DNA of 64,000 nucleotides from Saccharomyces mikatae IFO 1815 (lineage: Eukaryota > Ascomycota > Saccharomycetes > Saccharomycetales > Saccharomycetaceae), in the NCBI RefSeq assembly GCF_947241705.1, contig NC_079262.1:124001-188000 (forward strand). Reading direction: 5' to 3'. Made by a program: the position numbers and the translations under genes. Of this stretch, positions 41,309 to 54,194 are shown piece after piece. The notes under the pieces were generated by a model that had not been told where the DNA came from, searched no databases, and worked only from the letters and a program-made list of their open reading frames with translations. Numbering within the stretch: position 1 is the first letter of the stretch; each line of letters opens with the position of its first letter.

Positions 41309-42706
41309 TTATAGTTTGGAACCCATGACGTTCAATTCTGAATCCTTTCTAATGAAATCTTGATTGTAAAATTCTTCATAAACACTTAAAGGTTTGTGTA
41401 GTTCATCGGTAGTAGTGTTGACGGCTAAGTTATTGTTCAACTTGTTGAAAAGGTATTTACCATTTTCTCTTATTTCTATAATATCAGCGTCAACCATCGC
41501 CGCCAATAAATCTTTCTTCAGATCCACTATGTTTTCGATACCACAACAAAGACGAATTAAATCCTCAGGGAAATCTCTTTCCTTCCTCAGTTCAGGATCA
41601 ATAGATGCGTGAGACATCTTGCAAGGCATGGATAAAAGCGAATTCACACATCCAAAAGATACCGTCACAGCCCAGATACTCAATTTTTTGGAACTGACAA
41701 GTCTCTTCGAATGTTCAAATGATCCTGTTTCGAAAGACAGTACTGCACCTGGACCGCTGTTGAACGATTGGTGTAGCTTAAAATCAGGGTTGGAGCGTAA
41801 CCCCACAAACCTAGTCTTTGTAGTCTTGTTCGTTTCGGTAGGCTTGAACCCGCATGAGTCTTCTAGCCAGTGGGCCAATATCATAGCATTTCTCTGTTGT
41901 TGGTATAATCTGACTCCTAAAGTTTTCAGGCCTCTCACCAGAAGCCAGGAATCCATTGGGGATAAACCGGCACCCGTAGAGTTGACGACAAAATACAGTT
42001 TTGCGGCGATTTCTGCTGTTTTACTAATAATAACACCCCCCATCAAATCATGGTGACCATTTAAGTACTTGGTAGCGGATTCGTATACAACGTCACAGCC
42101 TGGGTCCAGTTGCAAAGGGTTACAATTAAGCCCACTCATCATAGTGTTATCAACGACCACTGTGGTCTCAGGGGATATGCATTTCACAAAACGCAATATT
42201 CTAGGGATATCTACGACCTTGCAAAGTGGATTTGTTGGAGATTCTAGAAGAACACAATCAACCTTATCTAACGACTGGAAAACGGTCTTGAACTTTTCAA
42301 AGTCTGAAGTGTCCACGTGAACTGAGACCGCGTGGCTCTGTTGCTTGAAAAAGTTCAGTAGCCTTTGTGTGCCTCCATAAAGATCATCACCTGCTATTAT
42401 AGTTGGAGTGTGATTATCGGTGCCGTTAAATAGGACTAGTCCACGTAGAATGATGTCTAGCGCCGTCATACCGCTGCTTACAGCCAAAACGTTTTCCTGG
42501 GGGACACGATAGAGCTTGCCTATCTGGTTTTGAAGGACACTTCTGGTGGGGTTGCCCGATCTTGAGTAATCGTAATCCTGTGCAGTTTCGTTACTCAGAT
42601 CTACTTTGAAAGTAGTTGACAAGTATACTGGTGGCACTGAGGCAGAGTGCTGGTCATTTTGGGAGCCCGTGTTTACCACGACTGTGTCTAATGTTTTGAA
42701 TGCCAT
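41309..42706 (-). CDS. STR3: STR3, peroxisomal cystathionine beta-lyase
   Basis: This PLP enzyme splits cystathionine into homocysteine, pyruvate and ammonia, the step before methionine. 465 residues, equal to S. cerevisiae. Fold-type I Cys/Met-metabolism family: VSSGMTALDIILRG, GDDLYGGTQRLLN, the Asp in VVDNTMMSG and the PLP lysine in ESATKYLNGHHDLMGG. The C-terminus GSKL is a type 1 peroxisomal targeting signal. The upstream region has two Met31/32-type motifs and a perfect Gcn4 site, which fits its known control by Met4 and Gcn4. A (TA)n tract about 95-113 bp upstream can serve as TATA. Confidence 0.96.
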   Translation of the reverse strand: MAFKTLDTVVVNTGSQNDQHSASVPPVYLSTTFKVDLSNETAQDYDYSRSGNPTRSVLQNQIGKLYRVPQENVLAVSSGMTALDIILRGLVLFNGTDNHTPTIIAGDDLYGGTQRLLNFFKQQSHAVSVHVDTSDFEKFKTVFQSLDKVDCVLLESPTNPLCKVVDIPRILRFVKCISPETTVVVDNTMMSGLNCNPLQLDPGCDVVYESATKYLNGHHDLMGGVIISKTAEIAAKLYFVVNSTGAGLSPMDSWLLVRGLKTLGVRLYQQQRNAMILAHWLEDSCGFKPTETNKTTKTRFVGLRSNPDFKLHQSFNSGPGAVLSFETGSFEHSKRLVSSKKLSIWAVTVSFGCVNSLLSMPCKMSHASIDPELRKERDFPEDLIRLCCGIENIVDLKKDLLAAMVDADIIEIRENGKYLFNKLNNNLAVNTTTDELHKPLSVYEEFYNQDFIRKDSELNVMGSKL

Positions 42707-43252
42707 CTTCTTCTTTCTGTTAGTTTGTTATTTGTTGGGTTCTGTTTATTTTTACTGAACGTCAAGCACAGATCCAGTACAATGTAGAGCTAAAATCTAG
42801 TATATATATATATATATATTCTTGGCTGTGTGTGCGCAACTATGTGCGTAGCACGTTGCGTGTGTTAACTTTGCTTCTGGTCTCATTCCTATCCGATCTG
42901 GTCTGGGACGATACAGGAGGTTAAGGGCATAGTACCCATCATTTACACACTTTTGCGATGCGATGAGTCTTCTTCAGGGTAGGACCATATTCCCCCAGTC
43001 CAGTCTCGGCCCGAAACGGAAAGCGTGTGCTGATAGAAAGCATATTGTGCGGGACATATGCCACAGTCCAAGAAAAGAGTCAGAATGAGTCAGCTGGAGG
43101 GGGCTCGGACGGACTGTGGCGCCGCATTGCTGTAACTGTGTAGTAAAGCTATGGGCGGCTAATCTTTTGGAAATGGTTCTCTTTTCCATGTGTGTTTTGC
43201 AAAGTACATATATGTGATAATCAGACTTCTTTGGTTTTAGATATATAGTGGG
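42707..43252. promoter_or_regulatory. STR3 promoter region with Met31/32, Gcn4 and TATA elements
   Basis: 546 bp. TATA-like (TA)n lies at 42801-42819. The core GGACTGTGGC occurs twice in opposite orientation, at 43060-43069 (minus) and 43111-43120 (plus); it contains the Met31/Met32 core CTGTGG. TGAGTCA (Gcn4) lies between them at 43086-43092. I found no Cbf1 CACGTG. A short minus-strand frame at 42974-43189 lies over these sites and I do not call it a gene. Confidence 0.6.
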
Positions 43253-43996
43253 CTAAATATCTGTGAACTCTTTGAACTCTTCTGGAATTCCAAATTCTTT
43301 TCTGATTTGTTCTGGCTTCAAAAAGAACTTCTTGTAGAGATAATCGACAAGAATCTCGATATTATCAGTAATTTTTTCCAGCTGGACTTTTTTCAGACGA
43401 ATTTTATGTTTATTTTCTTGAATCTTTGCTGTATCCCACCTGATCATTTCTATTTTCTGCAAACTTGTGCTCTTCTTTTTTATTTCCTCGTGTATTTTAT
43501 TCCTCTTTTCTAGTAGAGCCTCTCTGCTGTATGATTTCTGGCCTATAGTGAATTTCTTGCATCTCCCTGTCGCTAGCGTTTTATCTAGCTCCTGTTTACA
43601 TGCGGTAATATCCGACTCTGTTTCCTGTATCTTTTTTTTTAGCATCTCACTAGAATCGTACAGCGTTTGGAGAGTTTGGTTCTTAAAGCACCAGTAAATG
43701 TTGATATTCCCACATTTTTCCACTGAAATCACGCCGTCTTCATCGATCATTTGCTGCACTAGTTCTTTAACGATCATCGGTGAAATCCCGCATTTTTTTG
43801 GAATGCTTTTTTCTAATTCCTTGATGTTGTAAAATGTGTACGTTTCTTGGAAGAAGTTCAGAATGCGGTTCTTTTTCTCTTGCAGCGATACCGTTTGCCT
43901 CTTTGGCCCCTAATTAATACGAAAGGGATGGTACATACCCACTTATCGGTTAGTGTTCAGTTTTGTGCACCGGCATGGTTAAATAATACATACCAT
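43253..43996 (-). CDS. MND1: MND1, meiotic recombination protein (Hop2 partner), with intron
   Basis: Mnd1 forms a heterodimer with Hop2 that stimulates Dmc1/Rad51 strand invasion and homologue pairing in meiosis. The coding parts are 43994-43996 (ATG only) and 43253-43909, separated by an 84-nt intron, giving 219 residues as in S. cerevisiae. The N-terminal winged-helix region reads GPKRQTVSLQEKKNRILNFF. The central coiled coil spans about residues 85-160 (EMLKKKIQETESDITACKQ). The C-terminal helical part ends KPEQIRKEFGIPEEFKEFTDI. Without the intron the open frame would begin at an internal ATG at 43777. A URS1 site lies about 110 bp upstream. Divergent from GTS1. Confidence 0.95.
43910..43993 (-). 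other. Intron of MND1 (84 nt)
   Basis: Minus strand: ATG directly followed by GTATGT (43993-43988), then the branch sequence CACTAAC (one base from TACTAAC), and the 3' splice site TTAG ending at 43910. A second GTATGT at 43938-43933 is too close to the 3' splice site to be used. Confidence 0.9.
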
Positions 43997-44636
43997 TATT
44001 GACTGTATACTATTTTACAAACTGAAGTCGTGTTCTCTAATCTACACCGCAGAAAATAATATTAGCGCGTAAAGTTCACCTTTTTATATGCAAATTTTAT
44101 AACCTCGGCGGTTATTTTAACTTTTTTTTTCTGGCGCTCTAATGTCTATAAGAAGATAGTAGATTTGATTCAGTACTCATGATTTTTAATAAGAATGTGT
44201 TTTCAAAAACGTGCGTTTGTGGGAATATACTTTAGTGAAAGCACAGGATGGCCAAGGTATGCTGAACTTCAGAGCTCCTATCTAGTTTCCCGTTTACCAT
44301 CAGAAAAATAAACTGCACTTTTTGATATCCATTGAAGAATTGAGAAGGCCAAATTGGGCACTTCTAATGCAGATTGCAGCCTACTAGCTGTTGGCTAAAT
44401 TGTACAGTACTGCTGTTTTGACAGCATTCACTAACGTGAGTGGCCCCTCCGGGTTATCTACAAATAGGGGCACCCGGACAATTTTAAGTTAAAGAAATGA
44501 ATGTCCGTCTTTAAAGGCTTCACAAAAGGATAGTATAACAGCTACACTACCTTGGGGTGAACTCTCGCATAAGTCAAGCCTGTCCTGGTGAGCAAATACT
44601 GGTAAAAATATCCTACCCTTAACATTAAGTCGGAAA
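43997..44636. other. Divergent promoter region MND1/GTS1
   Basis: 640 bp. Apart from URS1 and a T9 run near 44121-44129 I see nothing I can name. Confidence 0.5.
44105..44114 (-). promoter_or_regulatory. URS1 (Ume6 site) upstream of MND1
   Basis: Reading the minus strand, TAACCGCCGA is one base from the URS1 consensus TAGCCGCCGA. It lies about 110 bp upstream of the MND1 ATG, the usual place in early meiotic genes, which Ume6 represses in mitosis and Ime1 activates in meiosis. GTS1 on the other side is not known to be meiotic. Confidence 0.7.
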
Positions 44637-46821
<2,185 letters not shown>

Positions 46822-49515
46822 ATGGGAGACATCAGTAATAAATATAACACAACGTCTGTAAATCATAACCTGATGATAAGTGCAGGCAACTACACTGCAG
46901 AGAAAGAAATTGGAAAGGGTTCTTTCGCCACTGTATATAGAGGTCATCTGATCTCTGATAAATCTCAGCATATAGCCATCAAAGAAGTATCTAGGGCGAA
47001 ATTAAAGAATAAGAAATTATTAGAGAATCTGGAGATAGAAATCGCTATTTTAAAGAAAATCAAACATCCTCATATCGTCGGACTTATTGATTGTGAACGA
47101 ACGTCAACAGATTTTTATTTGATCATGGAATATTGTGCCCTTGGAGACCTAACATTTTTACTGAAAAGGCGTAAAGAATTGATGGAAAATCATCCTCTGC
47201 TAAGAACAGTATTTGAAAAGTATCCCCCGCCCAGTGAGAGTCATAACGGCCTACATAGGGCGTTTGTCTTGAGTTATTTACAGCAATTGGCTTCTGCTCT
47301 GAAATTCCTGAGATCCAAAAACTTGGTTCATAGGGATATCAAACCTCAAAATCTACTATTATCTACGCCATTAATCGGATATCACGATTCGAAAACTTTC
47401 CATGAGCTCGGCTTTGTTGGAATTTACAACTTGCCCATTTTGAAGATAGCAGATTTCGGGTTTGCAAGATTTTTACCAAACACGTCGTTAGCAGAAACTC
47501 TTTGTGGTTCACCCTTATATATGGCGCCTGAAATTTTGAATTATCAGAAATATAATGCTAAAGCGGACTTGTGGTCTGTCGGTACAGTGGTATTTGAAAT
47601 GTGCTGTGGAACCCCGCCATTTAGAGCTTCTAATCATTTAGAATTGTTCAAAAAAATAAAAAGAGCAAACGACGCCATAACATTTCCTTCGTACTGCAAT
47701 ATTGAACCAGAATTGAAGAAACTGATATGTAGTTTACTAACTTTTGACCCGGCCAAAAGAATAGGATTTGAAGAGTTTTTCAACAACAAAGTAGTCAATG
47801 AAGATTTGTCACCTTATGAATTGGGAGATGATCTACCTGACCTGGAATCCAAATCCAAAGGCATTGCTGAAAGCAACATGTTTGTCTCCGAGTATTTGTC
47901 TAAACAGCCAACGAGGCCTAACACTAATTTTGCGGAACATCAATCAATAACAGGTAATTCTGGGGAATTCGACGAGGCCCTCAACAATAGCGATATCTTA
48001 GCTACCCCAGCCGAAACAGATCGTACGCAAACGTTAGATAAAAAGGACTCGAATAACAAATACCACAATAATTTGGTTTCAGATCGAAGCTTCGAAAGAG
48101 AATACGTTGTAGTAGAGAAGAAATCAGTCGAAGTTAATTCACTGGCAGATGAGGTTGCACAAGCAGGGTTCAATCCAACTCCCATTAAGCACCTAACTCC
48201 TACTCAGAATCAGAATATCTTATCCAATCAACAATCTTCTCCTAATAACCAGCAATACTTTCAAAACCAAGGGGAAAATCAGAAATTACTGAGAGCCGCA
48301 TCATCTTCTAGTGGTGGGAGTGATGGATCCAGACGACCATCCTTGGTAGACAGACGCCTGTCTATATCCTCGTTGAATCCATCTAATGCACTATCAAGAG
48401 CTCTCGGTATCGCCTCAACGAGATTGTTTGGTGGTACCAACCAATATCAGCAACAGCAACAAAACACGTCTTCTCCACCATACAGTCAAACTTTGTTGAA
48501 TTCGCAACTTTTCCATGAGCTTACTGAGAATATAATATTGAGAATAGATCATTTACAACATCCAGAAATTCTAAAGTTTGACAACAATAATATTGTCAAC
48601 ATTTTGGAATCTCTGGCTGCAAAGGCGTTCGTTGTTTACTCTTATGCTGAGGTAAAATTTTCTCAAATCGTCCCTTTATCGACAACAATGAAAGGCATGG
48701 CTAATTTTGAGAACAGGCGCAGCATGGATAGTAATGCGATTGCAGAAGAGCAAGATTCTGATGATGCAGTAGAAGAGGATGAAACTTTGAAAAAATATAA
48801 GGAAGATTGTTTATCTACGAGAACTTTTGGAAAAGGAAGGACGCTATCTGCCACATCTCAATTGAGTGCAACCTTTAACAAACTACCACGTTCAGAAATG
48901 ATTCTGTTATGTAATGAAGCGGTCGTCTTATATATGAAGGCGTTATCCACTTTATCAAAGTCAATGCAGATAACGTCTAATTGGTGGTATGAATCTCAGG
49001 AAAAATCATGTTCCTTAAGAGTTAATGTATTGGTACAGTGGCTGAGGGAAAAGTTTAATGAATGCTTAGAAAAAGCCGATTTTCTAAGGTTGAAAATCAA
49101 TGATTTGAGATTCAAGAATGCTTCTGAAGTAGATGAAAATCAAACTTTGGAAGAAGAAAAAGGTATTGTAGAAGAACCAGTATATTTAGAAAAGCTATTA
49201 TATGATCGTGCTTTAGAAATCTCTAAGATGGCTGCACATATGGAATTAAAGGGAGAAAATCTGTATAACTGTGAATTAGCATATGCAACTTCACTTTGGA
49301 TGTTAGAGACCTCCTTGGATGATGACGATTTCACGAATACCTATGGTGACTACCCTTTTAAATCCAACATCCGGTCAGAAAGTACCGACGGTGAAAATAA
49401 AGAAAAATATCATAATGTATTGGATGAAAATGACAAAACGATAATAAGAAGGTACATTGATAGTATTGCGAACAGATTGAAAATATTGAGGCAAAAGATG
49501 AACCATCAAAATTAA
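46822..49515 (+). CDS. ATG1: ATG1, autophagy-initiating serine/threonine kinase (ULK1 orthologue)
   Basis: Atg1 with Atg13, Atg17, Atg29 and Atg31 starts autophagosome formation when TORC1 is off. It is also needed for the Cvt pathway. 897 residues, equal to S. cerevisiae. The kinase domain spans about 24-325: [32 protein letters not shown], and the activation loop [15 protein letters not shown] with the autophosphorylated Thr. A disordered middle follows, with an Atg8-interacting motif YVVV near residue 430 and a Ser-rich patch near 495-540. The C-terminal tandem MIT region (about 570-890), which binds Atg13, carries coiled and helical segments. Convergent with TOS3. Confidence 0.97.
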   Translation: MGDISNKYNTTSVNHNLMISAGNYTAEKEIGKGSFATVYRGHLISDKSQHIAIKEVSRAKLKNKKLLENLEIEIAILKKIKHPHIVGLIDCERTSTDFYLIMEYCALGDLTFLLKRRKELMENHPLLRTVFEKYPPPSESHNGLHRAFVLSYLQQLASALKFLRSKNLVHRDIKPQNLLLSTPLIGYHDSKTFHELGFVGIYNLPILKIADFGFARFLPNTSLAETLCGSPLYMAPEILNYQKYNAKADLWSVGTVVFEMCCGTPPFRASNHLELFKKIKRANDAITFPSYCNIEPELKKLICSLLTFDPAKRIGFEEFFNNKVVNEDLSPYELGDDLPDLESKSKGIAESNMFVSEYLSKQPTRPNTNFAEHQSITGNSGEFDEALNNSDILATPAETDRTQTLDKKDSNNKYHNNLVSDRSFEREYVVVEKKSVEVNSLADEVAQAGFNPTPIKHLTPTQNQNILSNQQSSPNNQQYFQNQGENQKLLRAASSSSGGSDGSRRPSLVDRRLSISSLNPSNALSRALGIASTRLFGGTNQYQQQQQNTSSPPYSQTLLNSQLFHELTENIILRIDHLQHPEILKFDNNNIVNILESLAAKAFVVYSYAEVKFSQIVPLSTTMKGMANFENRRSMDSNAIAEEQDSDDAVEEDETLKKYKEDCLSTRTFGKGRTLSATSQLSATFNKLPRSEMILLCNEAVVLYMKALSTLSKSMQITSNWWYESQEKSCSLRVNVLVQWLREKFNECLEKADFLRLKINDLRFKNASEVDENQTLEEEKGIVEEPVYLEKLLYDRALEISKMAAHMELKGENLYNCELAYATSLWMLETSLDDDDFTNTYGDYPFKSNIRSESTDGENKEKYHNVLDENDKTIIRRYIDSIANRLKILRQKMNHQN

Positions 49516-50213
49516 GTAACGTATACTACGGTTTCCCCGCTAACCGTAAATGCCTTTTTTGCTATCAAAGAGTATTCCCATGGTTATTTCCTGCCATCTT
49601 TAGAATGTTTCACGAGTTTACTGTTGGAGCATCAATCATTTTTTTCTTTTCGGTTTTGTTTTGTTTTGTTTTGTTTTTGTTTCTGTGAGATTTTTTCGTA
49701 TCCGGTTCTTTATATTTTGAAGGGTTTTTATTTTTGATGTTTAAATGTTAATCAAGGAAATCATTAAGTTCCTTATTTTTGGTGTGTTTTTTTTTGTTTT
49801 TTTTTTCGTTGCGTAATTGTTACCTGCCTTTGGCTATACATATCCACTTAATTTGATTTCAATTTCTTCAGATTTTGTTCTGTAGTCTTTTTTATGTACA
49901 GATGTATATATATCTATCTATTCAAGAACGCTTGAATTAGGAATCAGACATTCCTGTTGAAGTAGTTGTTAGTTTTGCGCTCCATATTTTTTTTATATTT
50001 GGTTATCATATTCTTCTTTCTGTTGACTTAAACCTGCTGTGGAAACATAACACAATAAATAACACGACGAATGATTAACTTTTTTATAAATATTTTTATT
50101 TAATCTTTATTTTTAAAAGTATACGAACCATAAGCTACTTCCCCGCCAAGACTTTTTCACCAAGTGTTTTGAATCATATATTACATCTATAAATTTCATA
50201 TCTACACAGATTT
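49516..50213. other. Intergenic DNA between the convergent genes ATG1 and TOS3
   Basis: 698 bp, strongly T-rich on the plus strand, with a short TTTTG tandem near 49652-49678 and T-runs near 49787-49806. It contains both 3'-UTRs. No gene seen. Confidence 0.5.
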
Positions 50214-51914
50214 CTAAATTTTATAAAGCGACATTCGTCTCCTTGTATGCTGTGCGTCGCTAGTTTCAAATACGAGTGACGCGTCTGTCTCTATTTTAAG
50301 CTGGCTCTTGCTATTGGATTTGCCCTCCACTAGGTGGGCTTTAATTTGTTGAGGAAAATTATTGACAGGGGTAAGAGCCGATCCGAAATCTGCTTCTGTG
50401 CTGTCAAAAGAATGTTCTCCGAGGGTAGACATGATTTTATATTGCGAAGGTCCACAAGAATTTACTCTTGATGAACTTCCATTCTCTTCTGGTAGGCAAT
50501 ACTGATCACCAATGGGTGGGGCATCATGAATACTGATCTGAGAAGGGAAAACGGTGGACGATGTGAAAGAGGAAAAGGAAGAATAAGATGACTCTCTAGA
50601 ATCGAGATTATGATATGCTAAGGGCGATAATGTATTTGCATCGGTTACGGATGGGACATATTTTGAATTCTTGTCAACACCAGCCCTTAAGTTATTGTAG
50701 TCGAAGTTTTCCAAGTAAAGGCTATCTAAAGAGGCAAAAGATGAATTTACTGGTAGGCTAAGCAATTCTACATTTTTGTATGAACAGGGAGGAGAAACCT
50801 TCAATTCACGAAATGTTTCAAAATCTGTCAATAGAGAGGCCGCAACTGACGCATCGTTATCACCATAGTGACACATAAATGGATGTGCCTTAATCTCTGC
50901 TAATGCTATTCGCTTGTCGGGATTTTTCTGCAATAGCTTATACAATAAATTTTTGGCATCACTATACTCTTCGATTGTAATATCTGAGGTGCCACGGTTT
51001 AACATTTCCTCATAGGATGGGACTTCCAATGATTTATTGATAATCTTGTCAAATAGTTCCAATACAGAATTAGCATTGAAAGGCAAAGTTCCAAACAATA
51101 AACAGTATAAAGTGACTCCCAAAGACCAGATGTCAATTGCGAATGTGCAGCAATGTTCGCTGTCCGTGGAACAAAGTTCGGGCGCTAGAAAAGCAGGAGT
51201 TCCTAATGTTTTAGATTTTAAAATTTGTTCATGCGATGATTGAATATTAGTACTTCCGGTAGTAGATAAAATAGCAACTCCAAAATCAGATATTTTCACA
51301 GTTCCATTTGATGAAATTAACAAATTCGAAGGTTTGATATCTCGATGCGTTATTCCTCGGGAATGTAAATGCTCTAGACCTGATACCACATCTGATAGTA
51401 TCTTCCTTGATTGTTCAAAAGTGAGTATTGATGGCCCTACCGCTTTTATCTCCATTTGGTTTTCCGGACACCACCTAACGGGGCCTCTTGAGCAATATTC
51501 CAGTACAAGATAAACTTTTGAGCTTTCGGGATCATTCAAAATCTCGTATAATTCCACGACGTTCTTGTGATGACATCTTTTCATTGCTTCAATTTCTCCA
51601 TCAACTCTCGAACTCTCCAGTTTAAATTGAAGAGAATAGCCACTTCTTTTTTCAAATCTGTTGAGGATTTTTATTGCGACCAATTCACCCGTGTCAAGGT
51701 CTCTTGCTAATTTCACCTTGCCATACTGTCCATTGCCCAAAGTGCCTATAATTTCAAAGTTGTTGAGGATTTGCCTCCTGGTTAAGGGATTATAAGATAG
51801 TTTGACTTTTTTTGTCTCTTTTATACGACTACTACTATTGCTCGCATTATTATGTAACAGAGATGATTGAGGCAGCAGCTGAACAGGTTCTTTAAGTATT
51901 ACCATATTCTTCAA
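50214..51914 (-). CDS. TOS3: TOS3, Snf1-activating protein kinase (LKB1/CaMKK type)
   Basis: Tos3 phosphorylates the activation loop of Snf1 (AMPK) together with Sak1 and Elm1. 566 residues, slightly longer than S. cerevisiae (560). The kinase domain spans about 50-348: LGNGQYGKVKLARD, VAIKIL, HRDIKPSNLL, DFGVAIL, LGTPAFLAPELC. A kinase insert lies between the glycine loop and helix C (FEKRSGYSLQFKLES), as in the family. The C-terminal 200 residues are Ser-rich and disordered. They end with a basic TRRRMSLYKI that contains a possible kinase A-type site. The start MKNMVILKEPVQL is the first ATG. Confidence 0.95.
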   Translation of the reverse strand: MKNMVILKEPVQLLPQSSLLHNNASNSSSRIKETKKVKLSYNPLTRRQILNNFEIIGTLGNGQYGKVKLARDLDTGELVAIKILNRFEKRSGYSLQFKLESSRVDGEIEAMKRCHHKNVVELYEILNDPESSKVYLVLEYCSRGPVRWCPENQMEIKAVGPSILTFEQSRKILSDVVSGLEHLHSRGITHRDIKPSNLLISSNGTVKISDFGVAILSTTGSTNIQSSHEQILKSKTLGTPAFLAPELCSTDSEHCCTFAIDIWSLGVTLYCLLFGTLPFNANSVLELFDKIINKSLEVPSYEEMLNRGTSDITIEEYSDAKNLLYKLLQKNPDKRIALAEIKAHPFMCHYGDNDASVAASLLTDFETFRELKVSPPCSYKNVELLSLPVNSSFASLDSLYLENFDYNNLRAGVDKNSKYVPSVTDANTLSPLAYHNLDSRESSYSSFSSFTSSTVFPSQISIHDAPPIGDQYCLPEENGSSSRVNSCGPSQYKIMSTLGEHSFDSTEADFGSALTPVNNFPQQIKAHLVEGKSNSKSQLKIETDASLVFETSDAQHTRRRMSLYKI

Positions 51915-54194
51915 AGCTTCCTTTTTTAGATGGGGAGTGTGCGCACAATGATTTCAAGTAGGAGAGCACAGATCACCAGAAGCCCAAGCGTTATATATTA
52001 GGTGCCACTATTTCATTTACTAGCGGACACCTGTTCCACCAACTACGTATGACGTTATATACCGCGCGGATAAGTAAGGTACGCCCGCTCTTCGTATAAT
52101 ACCCGCACAAAGGATTAAGGGACCGAGCATATGCTCAACGAAAAAAAGAGCCAAGAGGCGTGGTCAAGGCAGAATTACAAGAAGGCCTTTACGGTGAGAA
52201 CATCCAAACAAATAGAAATTGTCCCATCATTTTGCCAGGATGATTTTGTACTTACTGAAGATAACAACATTGTGCATGAAAAGCTCTCGTTTGTTTTATA
52301 CAAAAGGATCTCTAAAAGGTCCGGTGTGAGGGGTATGTGTCGATGGAAGATATCAACAAAATGCAATTTGCCCGAGGCGCGAAAAATAATAAAGGTGTCC
52401 CAAAGACCTTGAAGGGAATTCCAAAAGGCTGTAACAGACGGAGGAGAGAGGTAAACGAGAAGATCGTATTACCCAAAAAAAGCACAGCTCAACGGCGTCT
52501 TCTACATTACATGCCTACTACTATCATTATCACATTATTACTACCTTCTTAGTCATTATATTGCAAGGCGTGTGTGATAAAAACAAGTGACTGTGCTTTT
52601 CATGCAATAGTCATTAAACATTCTAGTATCTGTTCATGATCTCGTGACCCTTGTACGTCTTCCGCACTCATCGCCGCCAATCGGGATAATTTTTTGATTG
52701 AGGCAGTGTCAGAATGTTAAAAGAGCCCTACAAATCTTTGCTTTCTTTTCACCGCCCAGCGGCCTTTTTGCACCGCTACTTACTAATACTACTACCTATT
52801 GTCTTTGAGCGGTTTCTTTCTCGCTAATATGAGAATGCAAGGGGACAGAATGTGCTCTGTGTGTCGCGCTTTCTTTTTTTCTCGTAAAGCGAGCCTACTC
52901 ATACCCCTTCCTTCCGCCCTTCTCTCGCTGCCAATGGGGTGAGGGCTCAATGGATCTCTTTGCTTTGGCATCAAGACACACTTCTGAATTCTCGGCTAAA
53001 GGGCATCGAACGATGAGGAATTTTCTAAAAATAAACGCCATTTTTGAGAGGGGGAAGTCGCAACGCCAAATGCCGAACAAAAACGCGAAACATTGCAGTG
53101 AAAAGACAGTACCACGCAAAAAACGACAAAAATGACAACAACCACAAAGCTTTTCTTTTCCTAAAGCAATTAACTAAAGAGCGAGACTATAGCATCTGGC
53201 CAACCCCTAATTTTTTCTAACAATTCCGAAGCGGGATATATTGCATCTGGTAATCTTGAAAAGAAAGAAGAATATGCAACCCAGTATAATATCATGATAA
53301 AATGTAGAGAATAAGGTTGGGAAAGTGGCAGAAAAGTATGGTAAAAGCTGCCAGGTTGGTAGAAGAATCTCAATCTTCTGGAGTACAGCTTACATCTATA
53401 CGCACTTGTTTTCTGGATTAGCTCGACAAACTAGTATTGAGGTTTTTGCCTTTGTTACTTTGCCGTTTATGTATGCAATATGCCCTTTTCATGTATAAAA
53501 GAAGGGTAATTTAAAAAACTTTATAATGATCCAGATTCCTTATTTTTTCTTCTTTCGCTAGGAGTTTTACCCAGCTAAAACTAACCTTGTGGTTCAGGTT
53601 ACACTACTGTTGCCGTCCGATATTACAATTCTGGGATACGTTTTCTTGTGATCATTCTTTTTTTCCCTCTTGCCATTCTTAAACGTGGCCTACAACTACT
53701 TCTTCTTCTTTCCTTGGTAAAAATCTGTGTTACACCTACGTTTTATCTTACATACAGGCCAAGAAAGTATAGTTGGTAGTTCCACTTCGTTATATATCAG
53801 AAACATTGAATATACTGAAAACAATTCACATTTAAGACCTTGAATACTGTTGAATCAACGTCGATATCAGCCTCTTTTATCATCTACTTTATCTTTTCAC
53901 ACAAAAAGGAACAGATAAAAAATAATAGGTCTGCCACCTTCGACAAGATCATTGGCAAATCATTGTTTAGTAACTCAAGTAACAAAAAAAAAACCAAATC
54001 AAGGAGTCAACCGCTTTTGAATTATTACATTTGGACGATAGATCAACAAAAGCCTTTTACTACTGCTACTTTTACTATTACTCAAAATAAAATCAAAAAA
54101 TCAAAAAAAAACATTCTTAACTTCCTCCCAAGAACACAGTAAAACAAACTCGACGCAAACTAACAAATCAATCAAGATTTTTCCAGTTGCTCTT
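51915..54194. other. 2.3-kb region between TOS3 and MPT5 without a convincing gene
   Basis: Longest gene-free stretch in the window. It must hold the TOS3 promoter and the MPT5 promoter and leader. A 93-codon frame at 52131-52412 is the only ORF of note, with weak support. A TATA-like ATGTATAAAAGAAG lies near 53493-53506, and the 400 bp before the MPT5 ATG are A-rich (an AAAAATCAAAAAATC-type repeat near 54086-54112), like a long yeast 5' leader. No tRNA or box C/D motifs were recognised. Confidence 0.5.
52131..52412 (+). CDS. Uncertain 93-codon ORF upstream of MPT5
   Basis: It starts MLNEKKSQEAWSRQ and is Lys/Arg-rich, with no membrane span, signal peptide or motif I know. It is divergent from TOS3, whose start is 217 bp away. 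I do not recall an S. cerevisiae gene here. Ninety codons of chance open frame is plausible in a 2.3-kb region, so I give it low weight. Confidence 0.15.
   Translation: MLNEKKSQEAWSRQNYKKAFTVRTSKQIEIVPSFCQDDFVLTEDNNIVHEKLSFVLYKRISKRSGVRGMCRWKISTKCNLPEARKIIKVSQRP

Noticed and set aside
42974-43189. 71-codon minus-strand ORF in the STR3-MND1 interval (place of dubious YGL182C)
   Set aside because: It covers the Met31/32 and Gcn4 sites of STR3 and has no protein features.
43933-43938. Second GTATGT in the MND1 intron as an alternative 5' splice site
   Set aside because: It would leave an intron of only 29 nt, with the branch sequence upstream of it.
49681-49740. Replication origin (ARS consensus) in the ATG1-TOS3 gap
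   Set aside because: T-rich strings come near the ACS WTTTAYRTTTW, but I found no full match I would trust by eye.
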